This document shows positions 33,279 to 50,000 of a DNA stretch of 64,000 bases, in pieces. The notes under the pieces were generated by a model that did no database searches, was not told the DNA's origin, and saw only the letters and a list, made by a program, of their open reading frames with translations. Within the stretch, counting starts at the first letter, position 1, and every line of letters begins with the position of its first letter. The DNA comes from Hirudinaria manillensis (lineage: Eukaryota > Annelida > Clitellata > Hirudinida > Hirudinidae): contig CM067538.1 in NCBI GenBank assembly GCA_034509925.1, positions 4,691,778 through 4,755,777 of the forward strand, given 5' to 3'. The translations under genes were made by a program, and so were the position numbers.

Positions 33279-34575
33279 GACCCTGAAAGTCCTCCGGCTG
33301 AGATCAAACTCGATTCAATCCTCTTCTTCGTCTTCTTCCTCTTCCCACTCCTCTTAAAGCATCTGAAATGTCGCAGGTAGGAGCCTTTTATCGCTCCCGT
33401 GGCGTGCGTCGAGGAGACCAACTTTCTCCGGCGGAAATCCCGGAACAAACGTCAAACGGCGAATCGCAAACGTCATGGAAAAGCGTCGTGTGGTTCAAAT
33501 CGGTCGAAGGCGGTACTTTTTAAGAGGATCTCGTGTGCACTTGCGTCAGGAATTCGCTATCGATCCAATCGGATGCGTGAGAAGGAACCAGTTAGGTTCC
33601 TAATTACTCCACTCCACATCCTGGAAGCGCGGAGGTGCAACTTTTCCGGGAATCCATCCGTTTTTGCGAGCGGCTGGAATGGGTCAAGTTGATCCGAAGA
33701 CGGATATGACCTGCTAAGGGGTTGGGGTCAACAAAGGATTGACCCTCGAGGATTTCTCGTCCTGCCGAGCATGCAATGTTAAAGAAGACGAGACCGCTTG
33801 ACGATTCAATTTTATTTTTATTATCATTTTTTTTTCATTTATTTATTAATTTCGTTCAAAATCTCATCCGAGAAGAATCTATTTTAAATCCCTAAGCTCC
33901 GCTCTTGCCTGTCAGAGAAAGTGAAGCAAAATCATGCAATGCTTCCTTATTTTACTCTTGAGATTGAATTGTCACTGAAAATAAAATATTAAACTTCAAA
34001 TACAAAACGTCGAAGATCCCTTCTTCTTCTTCTTCTTTTTGAATTTCCGTCATTTAGAAAAAAAAATGATTTTACTTGAAATTCGAGAAAATATCCCCCG
34101 ACGATGCTTCTAAACGATATAAAAACTTTCAATTAAGGAATTATTCGTAGGAATTAAAAAAAAAAAACACTTTCCATTGAATTAAAAACAAACGCCCAGG
34201 AAAACACGCCGAGACGGAAAGGAATTGAAAGCGAAGACGTACCTGATCTCGGAAGATGATGAGAAATATTTGCTAATTAGTCTCCAGTTCTTGAGGTGAT
34301 TCCAGGTGAAGGGGCCGTTCGTGTGGCAAATAATTTCTGAAGACCTTGGCGTCTCTTGGACTGATAGGTGCGGTTTGTGACGTCATTAAGGGGGTAGTGG
34401 AGTGCAGGGATTGGGCATTGGGTTTGGGGTGGAAAGATATTGGGGGTTGCGCGACTAATAACTTTCCGGGTGAATGGAATTGATTGCGGTGCTTTGACTT
34501 TGATGAGTAATTAATTAAGGCGTACGTTCGGATTAATAAACACCGAAGTCGTCTGCTAATTGTTTCTTGTTTTTA

Positions 34576-34689
34576 ATTAATATTTAGATGGATAATAATT
34601 TTTTATTATAATAAAAATTATCGTTGTTTATTTATTTAATTGAAACGTAATATCAGTAATATTTTCTGAGCATAATTTGAAGGAAACTA
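34576..34689. repeat. 114-bp segment, copy A of a perfect duplication
   Basis: Identical base for base to 35867-35980, 1.29 kb away, in direct orientation. This copy lies in ordinary AT-rich sequence and is presumably the donor. Confidence 0.9.
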
Positions 34690-35772
34690 CTCTGTCATCT
34701 AGCGATTAAAGCCATCCGGGCTATCTAGGGATTGAAATAAAAATATTGTAAAATTAGAAAAATTCTACGCATTTGGAATTGAATTCAGTTCAATAAATTT
34801 GATTGGACGACATCAACCTTATGTGGTAAAAACAAAAAATCTAAATGTTGCTGTGTTGGCAAACACAATCACCAAAAAGGTTCCAAGGCTTAGTTGGAGC
34901 GGAACCTCCTGAGGCAATCCAGCCTCATCTGGTCGAACCCCCCATCAACTCAGGCCTTGCAATAACATAAAAAAATTATTTATGGTTCTGCACTCGAGAG
35001 CAATTTATGAGTTTCTAATTGCAAACGAAAGGCGGGAGTCTTTGTAATCCGAGGATTTAAAATAAAAAACCAACGGCCGATGTTTTTCAGGTAAATTTTT
35101 GCGAAACAAAACATTATATTTTTTTTTTACATTTTTCTTTTCTGCTTCAAAACTCTCGATGATGCATTGTTTGCACCCAACCCACCCACCGAATCTGCGA
35201 GCGCACCTGCCTCCCATTTGTAATCCTGCCCTGCAATTTTTTTTCTTTTTGAGGTTGCAAAAAAAGCCCTTCTTCCCTCGAGGTCGGGCGCTGTAACCCC
35301 GGTTATGATTGGCTGGAATATCTTTTTAGGCATTGATGGAGACCGTCCATTGGCTGGGAGAAACTCTGCGCTGATAAACAGAGATAAAGCTTTGGATGAG
35401 CATTTAAATTTAATATATATAATTATATTATTAATATATTATTAAATATTAAATATATTTTTAAAAATTAAGCAGTATGTTCGTAGGTAAATGTTTTCTT
35501 GTCAATCAATTGTTAGCCATGTTTTTCAATTACTTGATATTAATTATACCATTTTAAGTTATTAAATTCAATGAGTAATTAATCTTAAAATAATAATTAA
35601 TAATTCGCTTCTGCTTTTATAAAGTTTTACGACGAAATGGAATCAAAACCATCGAAACTAATGCTTGTCCAGCATGAAAGAGGCTTCAAAAAGTTTGGAC
35701 GTTGTTTGCTTAATTTGCTTGAAAGTCCAATGGAACTTGTTGAAATATTTGATTTAAATAATAAATAAGGGC

Positions 35773-35775
<3 letters not shown>

Positions 35776-35852
<77 letters not shown>
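35776..35852. repeat. (AAT)n microsatellite
   Basis: About 26 AAT triplets, immediately left of the inserted 114-bp copy B. Confidence 0.92.
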
Positions 35853-35853
<1 letters not shown>

Positions 35854-35866
35854 TAATAATAATAAC

Positions 35867-35980
35867 ATTAATATTTAGATGGATAATAATTTTTTATTAT
35901 AATAAAAATTATCGTTGTTTATTTATTTAATTGAAACGTAATATCAGTAATATTTTCTGAGCATAATTTGAAGGAAACTA
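35867..35980. repeat. 114-bp segment, copy B, embedded in a TAA tract
   Basis: A perfect copy of 34576-34689. It is preceded by (AAT)n (35776-35852, then ATAATAATAATAAC) and followed at once by ATAATAATATTATT, so it interrupts a TAA microsatellite. Confidence 0.9.
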
Positions 35981-36501
35981 ATAATAATATTATTATTAAT
36001 ATTTTTATTTTATTTATTAATATTTTATTTTAATATTATTATTAATAAATAACAATAATAATAATATATAGCATAATAATAATAAATGACATAATTGCTA
36101 TAACGCATTTATTAGTTTCTGGTGAAATTTTTAAAATTTATGGAGTATTACTTGTGATAATTGTAAATAAAAGTCTGTAAGATGTAATATGTTTACATAC
36201 AAATTTATTTCAATAAACTGGTTACAATAATAATATTTCAAGATAAAAATTATTTCATAATTATATTTGACAGTGATCACCATCATCGTCGTCGTCGTCA
36301 AGGCATTTATGCATTTTTTGCATCAATTTTTACGAATTGGTCCTTGGACATGCGCTTGTGCAAATAAAATATTTAATTATTTTCTTTTTAAATGGAAAAA
36401 AGGCATAAAAAATTAATTAAATATTTTATTATGCATCAATTCAATTAATCAGATGTAATGTTGTCTATACTAACAATTATTGCCTTTATTTCTTAATTAA
36501 A

Positions 36502-36660
<159 letters not shown>

Positions 36661-36875
36661 ACATTTATGGGGAATAGATAGCAGGACATTAGAAATTCCC
36701 GACCAATCACGTGACAGCAGAGGACATTTAAAAATGATTTACAAAAAAAAACAAAACAAAGATCTTTACATTTACAGCGATTTACTCGGCAGATGGTCCG
36801 TCGATAATGACCAATATTTATGAAACAATCGATATTTCTCATTGAACCTCAGAGAAGTTGTTAAAAATAAACATG

Positions 36876-37040
36876 GCGGATGATGGTGATGATGATGATG
36901 AGGATGAGGAGGAGGAGGAGGAGGAGGACGAGGAGGAGGAGGAGGAAGAGGAGGAGAAGGATGATGATGACGATGATGATGAGGAGGAAGAGGAGGAGGA
37001 GGAGGGAGAAGAGGAGGAGAAGGATGATGATGATGATGAC
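36876..37040. repeat. GAT/GAG purine-biased tract
   Basis: The plus strand is almost only G, A and T in GAT and GAG triplets. It gives a Met-initiated frame of Asp/Glu runs (36858-37079) and Ser or Pro runs on the other strand. The compositional artefact explains all of these frames. Confidence 0.88.
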
Positions 37041-37157
37041 GATTCAAAGGAGATAAAGAAACTTCTTTCCAATCAATAATTGGACTTTTGCGCTGACCGA
37101 TATTTCCCATCACCGGACTTGGCTGAATTACCACTGCTCCTGGAATTTAGGGGAACG

Positions 37158-37360
<203 letters not shown>

Positions 37361-38033
37361 GATATCGATACCGCGCACAATATGGACGCTTTTTGAGCTA
37401 CAAAAGGAAGGAGGAGTGGAAATGTTTTTGCTTCGCCGCCCGTTGACTGATGGTCGGGCAGTTCAAGAGTTAATTCTGGCACAACTCAACAACTCAGAAG
37501 ATTAGTCCACCCTGGGGGCTACTTCGACGAGACAAACAAACATAAATTCCGCCTTCCCCGGGCCGAATTCGGGTGGGGGGAGGCCGGTGGTGGTCCGAGC
37601 GGGCATCGGATTAATAAAATCGCTCGTCTTCCAACTCTTGTAACGACCGATTGTCCGACGAAACCAGAGGGACACCCGTGGGATCGTGAAATGACTCCAG
37701 TCTTTGGCAGGTCTAACTTCCTCCCCTCCAATAACTTGTGAGCTCAGAATGCCGCCAAAAAATGCTCAGACGTGTCATTGTGGGCGCGTTGGTTTTTCAC
37801 GTGATTTATTATTCCGTGGCGCTGCAGGTTTGCGAAGGTTTATATTGTTATTGTTATTATTATTATAATTATAATTAATTATAATTATATAATAATAATA
37901 CTTATAATTATTATTATTCGAATGATGATAATTCGCTCGCATATGAATTGTGCGTTTTCGTATGTTTATTCATCCATTTATCCATTCGTTCGCGATTAAA
38001 AGAACAACAATGACAACAACAACGACAACAACG

Positions 38034-38053
38034 ATAATAATAATAATAGTAAC

Positions 38054-38113
<60 letters not shown>

Positions 38114-38127
38114 TAATAATAATATAA
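38034..38127. repeat. (AAT)n tract on the 5' side of retrotransposon copy 2
   Basis: About 25 AAT/TAA triplets plus short TAAT variants, abutting the truncated 5' end of the element. Confidence 0.92.
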
Positions 38128-38129
38128 TT

Positions 38130-38977
<848 letters not shown>

Positions 38978-39530
38978 TAACACTAATAATAACAATAATA
39001 ATAATAATACCATACGATAATAAGTACCATACAAACATTATCTATGTGATACAAGCAAATTGTTTATTTTAACATCATTCGCTTCAAGCCAAATACAGCT
39101 GTTAACTTGAGACGAAAATGGAAAATGGCAAAAAAAGGATTTTTATGGCTGATTTTAAGGAATATTGAAGAAAATACTTCGATATTTACATGGAAATTGA
39201 AAATAATTAAATCCTTCCACGAACCATGAACTGGAAATAAAGCATAAGATGGAAAAGAAATCTTCTTATTTCGCAGTTTCCAAATGGAATGACGAATTGA
39301 AAATGTCCTCCCTCAACTTGTACATACTTGGTGTTCATTCGACTTGCATAAATATGAATTGATTCGTTTAAACATTTGTTGATTCCATTGTTTAGTTTAA
39401 TTTATTTTTAACTTTTATTTCATTTTATTACATTATTTATTTATTTATTTCTTCTCAGCCTGACTTGGCGCCTCTAATTTTTGGTTGTCTCTAGAAATGA
39501 GATTGTGATTATTTTTGTCTGGACGTCTAA

Positions 39531-39968
<438 letters not shown>

Positions 39969-40911
39969 AAAATGGACCAAAACCAACTTTGGAATAATGC
40001 GACTTACTTAAGCCTAAAAGATTTTTAAAAGATTTAAAAATAAATGATAACAAATACCCATGAAAAGAGGCTACAGTTTTGAAATCATATTATATTCGAG
40101 TTTAACGATGCTCTGTTTTTTTTTCTTTCCTTTGAGAGTAGAAAAATTTCTAGAATAAATTGGAATAAATTGGAAAAAATGGGAAAAAAAGTGAAAATAA
40201 TTGGCCATTTATTGGCCTCTTGAAGGCGGAAATGAAACTTGCAGATTTCAAATTTTTACCGTTTTTTTTTAAATTTTAAATTAATTTCTTTCATATTAAT
40301 TTAATTGGGGCGATATTTGAGCGTATATGTTAAGTGAAGTTCATATATTAAACATATTTTTTATCAATAATTACATTGATTTTATTCAATTCAATTATTT
40401 AATTAGAATATTATCTAGATATTGATATTATTATTATTATATTATTATTAATATATTATTACTTTTATTATTGTTGTTATTATTATTATTATTAAAATTA
40501 TTATTATTGAATCATAATTTTCAATTTCATAATATTTAAGCTGACGATAAAAGTGAAACTCCATGATTAACTTTCAAGTACTCATATGAAATTCAATGAA
40601 ATTCTCTCCAATTATTTTTGTCTAAAACAATTTCTAATTAATTCAATTCAATTCAATTCAAAGTTTTAAAAATATTTAATTTTACGAAATCGAAATCAAA
40701 AAAGAAATCATCAATGAAGAAATTTAAAAAAAATTAATTAAAATATCTTTTTATAGTGATTCTTTTACTCAGTTATTTTTACTAATATTAATAATAACCA
40801 TAATATTATTATATTATTATTATTATAATTAATTGATATAATAATAATCTTGTTGTTATATTATTATTATTATTATTATTAAAATTATAAATAATCTTAT
40901 TATTATTATTA

Positions 40912-40955
<44 letters not shown>

Positions 40956-43661
40956 GTTGTTGTTATGAAAATTATCTGTAGCAATATATTGTTGATGAAC
41001 AGGTGATAATATTTCAACATTAAATACATAATTAGAAATAATTACATTATTTTATTTTTAAAAACAAATCCGAAAATTCGTTGGATAAGTTTTGAAAATT
41101 CACTTCACTGGGAAATAGACTTTCATTAGATTTCCAACACATTGAATCAGTGCAATAATAGCAGCTTCTTGTGGCTTCAGTCGGACAATGGGACGCCATG
41201 ACATGCACTTAATTATTCATTAGCATGAATTAATAATTAATTTATTAAAATATTCATTCATTACATGTTATGATTATGCTTATGTTGCTATAGCTATTTG
41301 TTTAGTATTAAAGGACAGATATATATATATATATATATAATAATAATATAACAATATTATATATATAATAATATGAACTATGATTCCCCATTTTGTTATA
41401 TTTTATGAACAAATAGAATTATTCGATAGGAATATATTTCAATATCTACTTCATTTAAGTATGTTCCCGATGATAAATTCTGAATTTCAATTCCTTGAAT
41501 GTTGATTTTCCTTTGATTTTGAAGCATTGGAGTAACAAGTCTGAACGATTTCTTTCCCAAACTTGCCTTATTATTGAATTTATTCATTTCTTATGCAATA
41601 CGACTACAACCAAAACATTTGCATTTACAAACAAACAATATTATTGGCAATTCTGCTCTAAAAAATGTTTTAAAAGAAGGCATTTTAAGTCGTTCAGAAA
41701 TAAATATTTTCAAGCGCCAACCTTTAGTGGATAAAATAACACCAATAAGATATTTAAGAGAAATTAATTCTCAAATAATTTTATTATAAATAATTAAATT
41801 TTAAATGTCTGAGAAAATGAAAACTCAAATATAAAACTCAGATCTAAAAAGGGAGCAATAAAACGATAAATTTGCAAATAAAAAAAAAAACTTTATTAAA
41901 TTATCCTCTAAATTGTTTAAAATAAGCTTGAAATAAAATTACACTTAGTGTTCATAAAATCACAATTAACTTTGAAAAACAAACGAATATAAAAATAAAA
42001 AGATTTGAAAACTTATCCAAAATCGTATGCCATCAATGGCTGCACTTTGTGTTTTCCAGAAAGAAAAGAGTGCTTCCCTTTTTGCAACGTCACCAGCTTC
42101 GTGTTGTTGCTTTTCCTTGGATTCCATGAAAAACAACTTTTTGAAATTCCATCTTCGAATGACGAAGGCACATTTTCTAAAATATTTTTCAGTTTTTGTT
42201 GCACCCACGTTTTCGAATTCAAAACTTATTATGACATTAAACTGTACAAACTTCGTCTTTTGGGACGTCAGTTACGCCCTAATCGGTATTCTAATCAAGC
42301 CTACAGTCTCCCTGGTTATTTATTATTGTTAGGCCTAATACAACGTTTATCCAGTCTAATTCAGCAAGTCATTCTATAGGTCAGTTGGGTAATCTGACCT
42401 CGCGTGCCTTCTCAAGACGCTGAAACTGCCTCGTGGGAAAAATTCTGCATTAAACTTTGAGAAGGGAGTTTAGTAGCATCAGGTTTAGAGTTCTTATCAA
42501 TTAAATTAATCAAGATAAAAGTTAACAAATTCAAAGTGATTCTAGTAATTTAAGGTGAAATAATGTTGAATTGTGATTTCTTAAACGATTCGAAACTTTA
42601 CCGAAAGCAAATAATTTGCTGTTTCTGCAAAATTTATAAAATTTGTCTGTTTCAGAAACGCGATGATGAATGTCTGGCAGTTTAGAACTTAAATAATTTG
42701 GAAGACATTTTTGTAATTTCAAATTAAACATTCACTTTGAAGTTGAAATGTGAAAATATCAACAACAACAAAATTGTAATAAAGAAAACCGTGGGCTGCG
42801 AATTTAGAATATGCTGGGGAAGGAGTGCCGATAACGAAAGTAATTACAAATGTTCTGAGAAGACTTTGAAAATGATGACGACGACGACGATGTTGAATAG
42901 AGAGAACACTTCTGGGAAATAGGGATGACCGTTGTTAATGATCATCTTTCTCCATTCAAGAGAGCTCCGTGGAAAATCCTCATCTTGAAGACCTAAAAGT
43001 GGCGCTATATAAATTCACTCAACGGTTTGACGCCTTTCTTAATGGAGGCTCTCTTAGAGGAGACTGTTAAGAGGTTGATAAACATTCCTTAATTGCATCA
43101 ACGAGTCATTGAATATCAATCACCTTAGTAAGGCACCTATGGATGAATTGAACGAATCGAAATAAGTTTTTGAATCGGATTTCTAGAGAACATATTTTAA
43201 CTTTTATCTTATTTATTTATCTTTTGAGTGCCTTATATATCCAGATGAGAGGCGAAGACACTTCTTAACCGATCTTCATTTGCATAGCCTCCCCAATCCG
43301 AGGGCACTCCCTTATCACGAAGGCCGGGTGTCGAACACGATACGTAACGGCTTCTTGCTTAACCCTAACCCCAACTTTCGAATGCAGAAGCGATACCCAT
43401 TCCGATGTCTCATAAGAATTTTTTAGTGATTATAATTACTCTGAAATGGCTATCAACTAATAAATATTAATAATATTAACATTATTATTTTTTTATAATA
43501 TAAATAATAATATTTATAATAATATTACGAGCACTAAACAATTTGCAATACTATTACAAAGCAATTGATATAATGCGATTGTATAATAAATTATTTCTAA
43601 AACTATATTATATATATATATATATGATATATATATATATGATATATAACTATGATAAATA

Positions 43662-43704
<43 letters not shown>

Positions 43705-43900
43705 GAAGTAATTTAAAAGTAAAGCGGTCAATTATCGGCCAAAAAGATGTCCAGATTTGCAATCAATAAGGGAAAGGACGGATGTTACTCTCTCTGGACG
43801 TCACTATCTCCCTCTCCAGTTGTTTTCCTCTTTGTTGGGAATAAATAATATTTATTCCATCCTTGCTTAGTTATTGATGAACTTCCAGGAATGAAAATTC

Positions 43901-44149
43901 ATATTATATTATATTATATTATATTATATTATATTATATTATATTATATTATATTATATTATATTATATTATATTATATTATATTATATTATATTATATT
44001 ATATTATATTATATTATATTATATTATATTATATTATATTATATTATATTATATTATATTATATTCTATTATATTATATTATATTATATTATATTATATT
44101 ATATTATATTATATTATATTATATTATATTATATTATATTATATTATAT
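43901..44149. repeat. (ATATT)n pentanucleotide array, about 50 units
   Basis: Nearly perfect ATATT units with a single C variant (near 44065). The plus-strand Tyr-Ile-Ile-Leu-Tyr frame is an artefact. Confidence 0.95.
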
Positions 44150-44229
44150 CAAACTTTTTTTGTAATTTATTATTGTTATACGTTAAGAGAGTCAATATTA
44201 AGTAATGCCAATAACAACAACAACAACAT

Positions 44230-44374
<145 letters not shown>

Positions 44375-45447
44375 AAGACTAATGCTTTTATATATATAGT
44401 TTAATATAACCCATTGAAACCATCTGGAGATGGAAACTCTTTGATGGAAAAACATGGTATGTGAACGGAAAACTCATGCATGGAACTATTTTCTCAATGA
44501 ATGTTTATGATTATGATTACGAAAATGATGCTAATGACGACGACGATGATGATGATGACGACGACGACGACGATGATGATGATGATGATGATGATGTCGA
44601 TATTAAAGTGAACACGAGTCGCCAAACCTTATGAGATTAAACGGTTGGAAATATCCATGACGTTGAAACTTTTACAAATCCCGGTTGAGCGGAGCTGGAA
44701 AGTGTGACGTTTTGTGGAAATCTAATCAACATGAAAAATAAGGCATAATATAAAAGTGCAAAAATATTCATGAATATTGCGAATAATTTAATTTATGTAA
44801 TTGTTTTAGAGCTGATGTTAATACAAAAAATATGCAAATTCATGACGTGATGCCATCTGTTCGACATTCTTTTTATTCTATAAAATATGTTAAATTCCAT
44901 GGAAATTAATTACGAATAAACAAACAATAAACAATGATAATAAATTTATTAAATTTATTTTATACGAAGTATCCTTTTTTTTTAAATAATCGTTAATATC
45001 AATAAAATTAATATATTTTACATTTCACTAATAACAAAGCATTCACGCTTGAAATCCTAAAGAACCAATGTTAATTACAAATGTTTTTAGCTGAAGAATT
45101 GAAATAAATTCTTAACAAATGTAGAGTATAATTTAAAAAAAGTCAAGATTTCCTTCGGGTTCGCATTTTTGCGGACGCTTTTAGAATAAAAATGACAAAA
45201 AGCGAAGCCCACAAAACACTTTATTTAAAAAAAAATATGCATTAATATTGGCATTAATATCGATTATAAATATGGGCATAGGTTAATATTCAAACGGTTG
45301 TCACAAAAATCAACGTCTCCGACAATCTCAAATGTCACGACCATGGAATGCAGTCCTAAATGGATTCTCATCTTCCTTCCTTCCTAATTTGTCGATCAAT
45401 TATCTGTCCACGGTTATGTCAGAATGTTTGGAGCCACCGATATGACG

Positions 45448-45465
45448 TGAGTCATGATGACGTCA
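45448..45465. promoter_or_regulatory. Adjacent AP-1 and CRE motifs
   Basis: TGAGTCA (45448-45454) and the palindrome TGACGTCA (45458-45465) lie three bases apart, about 1.6 kb upstream of the right-hand gene. Candidate bZIP-factor element only. Confidence 0.3.
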
Positions 45466-47054
45466 GTAGGACGATGAAGTAGGGCGATATTAAAGAGCCC
45501 TGGAAATGATCGGCGATGACGTAACTCGCGCGTAGCTCAGGATAAGGAGAATAGATTTGATCCATTTATAAGAAACCCACCGTGTCAGGCCATTAACATC
45601 TGAGCAGATGTTCCGGCAGTTTCTGGAAAAAATCAACTGAGAAGTCGAAAGAGAGATGTTTAACCCCGCCGAGCAACAGTTAGAACAGTCGTAAGACAGG
45701 CTCATTGAAACAGTTATTGTTATGGCAATTTAAGGTCGAGTCGCATTCGACATTGTCTTGAGAATGGTCCTCCTATGGACCGGGGTTTCTTCCACCTATT
45801 CCGGTCCTTCTATGCCCTGCGATACGACGACCGTCGAGAACGTTGCAAGGATAGCTGGAAGGAGGCTCGGATGACACATTCGATCGAATTAATAAAGGCA
45901 AAAGCAAACATCCTCTTTCGAGTTTTCGCTCGCTGAATCTCGTAATGAGGGAGTGTCCTCGGTAACCCTGCGATCTTTTCTCCATCCATTTTTTCATCGC
46001 TCCGGTTTCCAACTTTTCCTCTCGAGTACCTTTACGTGACTAGGTGGCGCGTTTTAGAAATGTTCAATTATTGATATTAATCATGGCTCCATCCGTCAGT
46101 CCATCCTTTCGTTTAAAGCTCAAATTATCCACCCGAGCGTTCGTCCATCTTTTCGCTCCCTACTATCCCCCTCTTCATACAGAGCACCAACCCACTCGTC
46201 CATCGGTTCAATAAAGCAATCGACCTCATAACAGAGCAATCTTACCGTGGAAGCTCTCGATGATGGTCCGGCGCTGACATCCAAAACTTGGACCTTAAAT
46301 CAGACCGACTCCTCGCCAAAGTGCGCCTTAAGTGTCCTTCTCAGGCGCCCTGGTCGATCTTGGAACACGAGGAAATATTCTGATGGAAATTTATGACCTG
46401 TCGATGGACCAGTTCCGGAGAGTTCGTGAGGTGTTTTGAACGGTTTTACAGGAAAGGAAGGGATTTCAAAGCAGTCGCCTCTGAACTTTTCCTTTTGTTT
46501 CTGAAACGTTTCGATCTCCGGCCGTCAAAGAAACTTGGAAGGCTTCTTTTTTGTTTTAGAAATCGTCCAAAATTGACCAAAATCAAAGATCGTCTGCAAT
46601 CAATGGTCGGTTGTAATTGATGTTCCTTCGTCTAACCGGTTACTAGGAACGGATGTCCGAAAATAATAAATTGTCTTCGGAGGCATCTCAAATCAGGAGA
46701 GATGGCGAGCAGGAGAGAGAGAGGAGGAGACGAGGGAAGGGCATTCCGCTTAAAAGGAAGAACTGCTAATCTCCACTTGCAGTCGCATCCTTGGAATCCT
46801 AACCTGAGTTGTTGGAAAATAATTCTTCCAATTCCTGGGAAATTAAATGAGTCTCAACTGCAGAAGGACATTAACATAATTATATAATTATTAACCGTTA
46901 CTTAATATTAATCATAGTAAATTATGATTATGATGTCATCGATGAGCTGGAAAGAGTTATTAACTGGGAATTATTCTAAAGTCGAGCAGAATAAACAATG
47001 AAAAATTAATGCAACAATTAATGCATAAAAAAATAAATTAAAATAGAAACAACG

Positions 47055-50000
47055 ATGAATTTTCTCATCCTCGTCTGTTTGTTCTTGGCGGAAATTGGAA
47101 GAATTCCTTCCGCCCGTGACACGTCGCTTAACAAACGAATTGGAAAAGTTGGAGCCAGCACGGATCCGAGCAAGTTCAGACTGAATAGCTGGAAATGCAA
47201 AGAAGTCATCGACAGTCAGACTGTACTCTTTGACCTCAGAGGGGACGGGGGGCACGTGAGGAACTTGATCGAAATTCACGTCGTGCACAATCTCCCCGTG
47301 AGTTTTTTTTTCTTCGTCTTTTTTTAACGTTTTAATTAATTCGTTGATTAATTCGTTTAATTAATTCGTTAATTAAAATTAGATAATTATTTGTGGCTCT
47401 TTAAAAGCTAGCTTTTTAAATTCCATAATCGTTGAAATCTGCACTTTACGCATCAGCTATGAGGACGACGCCTTAGATAAGGTCAAAATGTTGCTGCATT
47501 AGTGATAAGCAGTAGGTTCATTATCGTGACCAAGCAAAGTTATATAAACGCTCTAGTACTCTACTCAGTGCATGTTAACGATATTTTATTCAAATGTCCT
47601 CATTAACTTATTTACCTGTCCTAATAATGCCAATATTGAACTTATTAAGCCAATTTACGATCGTGGGAGTCTAATAAATTTGTTTAATGTTCCGACGGAG
47701 CCCCAGTTATGCACGCTCCTTGACAATCTATCATTCGTCTGTTAGGCACACCTCCCTTTTAAAACCGTGCCTCGGTTTGTCACACTAAATATTAATTAAT
47801 AAATATTTAATTTCTTTTAATCAATCGCTTCACTGAACTTCCTCAGAAGTTTCTCCATTTCAAGACCGATGGCTTCGGAGTTTTTTTAAATTTGAAAATT
47901 TGTTCTGTTGCTGTTTGTTGTTGCTGTTGTCGCTGTTGTTGTTGGATTCGCGTCACAGAAGTATTTGTTTCTGTTGTCAAGGAACCGTAAATTAAGACTT
48001 TCTTACCGTAAAATATGACGTAACGGAAGATTTATGGAATTTCATTTTAAATTCTTCCTTTGCAACAAAAGCGCGTCTCGAATGAAGAGAAAAATAAGAA
48101 AATTAGCACTCGCTAAAATTTTCGGAGCCACGAAATGCTTCGAGCCCATGAAACATTTATGAAGCGGAACACAAACTGGTCATTTGAAGCCGCCATTTTA
48201 AAATCTCTCACGAGCTCCTATCCTCGTTCTGAGTTAATTTTGGACAGAAAATCCAACAGGCGCTCTTGTATGAAGATAAACAGATTCTGAAGGGGCAGAT
48301 ATACCCCTTTAAGCGGTTGTTCGGAGACCCCCAGAGGTGCATTTGAAGGAAACTGTGGCCACGCTGGTACTGGTGATGCTGCTGCAGCTGATGATGATGA
48401 TAGTGATGGTGTGATGGGGATGATGATGATGATGATGATGGCATTGATTGATGATGGTTATGATGAAGGAGGAGGTGTTACCAGAGTGATTCGTCACTGC
48501 TGTACCCGATTTACTGTTTTAAAATTCATCATTTTTTAAGACGATCATGATTGATTGTTATCTATTCCTTATGTTTTTTATGCAATTTTTCAACTTAATA
48601 ATTATTAAGTAAGCTGTTTAGATTAAATTAATGAATAGAAATTAGTCCCAAATGGGTCAATGATATCTTTATCTTAAAGTTGCATTTATCCTTTCTTTTA
48701 TTATTTTCAGAGTTTCTTCTAAATCATTCACCTGCAGTATTTTTAAATGTAATAAATTCCGATATTATTGTAGTTATTATTATTATTATTATTACATCTG
48801 GTTGTTCAAATTTGAATAGCTTTTAATAAACTCTGAAGGTTCAAAATATCATTACACAGTTGATTTACATTTAGAATTACTTCATTTTTTTTTAAATTAA
48901 TTACTCTAGTTTATTGGAATCTTCAATGGGAGGTATTTTTTCGATGATTTGAAACTCCGGAGATCGAAAAGCAATAAAAAAAAACAAAAAAAAAACGAAA
49001 TTTCCCCACATGGATTCAGAGGAGTTTAAAAGTGATCTTTGAACTTTGAAAAATTGCGAAGCAATTCAGTTAAAAGAAAATAGGAAAAAAAGAAATCTTT
49101 CTTCTTTTTTTTTTGTTTTCATTTAAAAATGTAATTCGTTTCTTTGGTCTCATGGCATCGTAGAATTCTCTTTGTGTTACCGCGACCTGGTTTGCCGGAT
49201 GTGATTGGACGAGGACGATAATAGGCTGATGTAGAAGAATCTAAGGATCTTGATATACGACTCTGGAATCGTCTTTTCTCGTCCGTTCAGCATCTCAGAG
49301 GCGTGGGTTGTAAGCGGTAAAATGAGATAAGGGCTTGTGCCGTTTGTTCGTGAGTTTGTGAGTGTGTGAGTGTGCAGTTTATGTACGAGACTCTTTTGGA
49401 TACCTGGAAAGCCTAGGTGTAGGTGCTTCTGAATGATGAATGTTTTTGTGCTGCAAGAAATTAAAAAAAAGTTATTGTCGTTTAAATTGGCAAAATGATA
49501 CACGATATTGGTTTTATTCAATTGGGAAAGAAAATCAATTAAATCGAAATGAATAAATAAATAAATTAATTAATTAATGACAATTTTTAAATATTAATTT
49601 GTTAAATAGCTAAATTGCCAAAGTGCAATGCGAATCGATAAATTGGGAAAGATTTAAAAATAGAAAAATTGTTTGAAATGTCTTTATTTAACTAAATAGA
49701 TTAAATTATTAAATGGCATTTATTACGACAGGAATTTTAGCGAATTGCAGACGATTCAAGATTGCAGAAGGAAATTAAAGACGATCTCAACATGAGATTT
49801 CAAATTCATTCGATTTGGATTTTCTATTAAAAGACTAAAGTAACATCTTGTAATCATTTGCCATGAAAAAACATGGAAATGATTAACCAATCAACATGTC
49901 CTTGATGTTGGATGACAATGATTTTGAAGGATTTTTAAGAGTGCAAAAAGATTGAAATTACAAGAATTTGAAAATAAATTTCAGAAAATTTAAGAAAATT

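Noticed and set aside
36858..37079. Acidic Asp/Glu-rich protein starting MLKINMADD
   Set aside because: Entirely explained by GAT/GAG microsatellite composition; no splice or homology support.
41396..42731. Cluster of 60-124 codon open frames on both strands
   Set aside because: No domain, no splice chain, AT-biased codons and conflicting strands; at most an eroded element.
43320..43375. tRNA/SINE B-box-like stretch
   Set aside because: The GGTGTCGAACACG-like motif lacks a paired A box and a cloverleaf; no RNA gene is supported.
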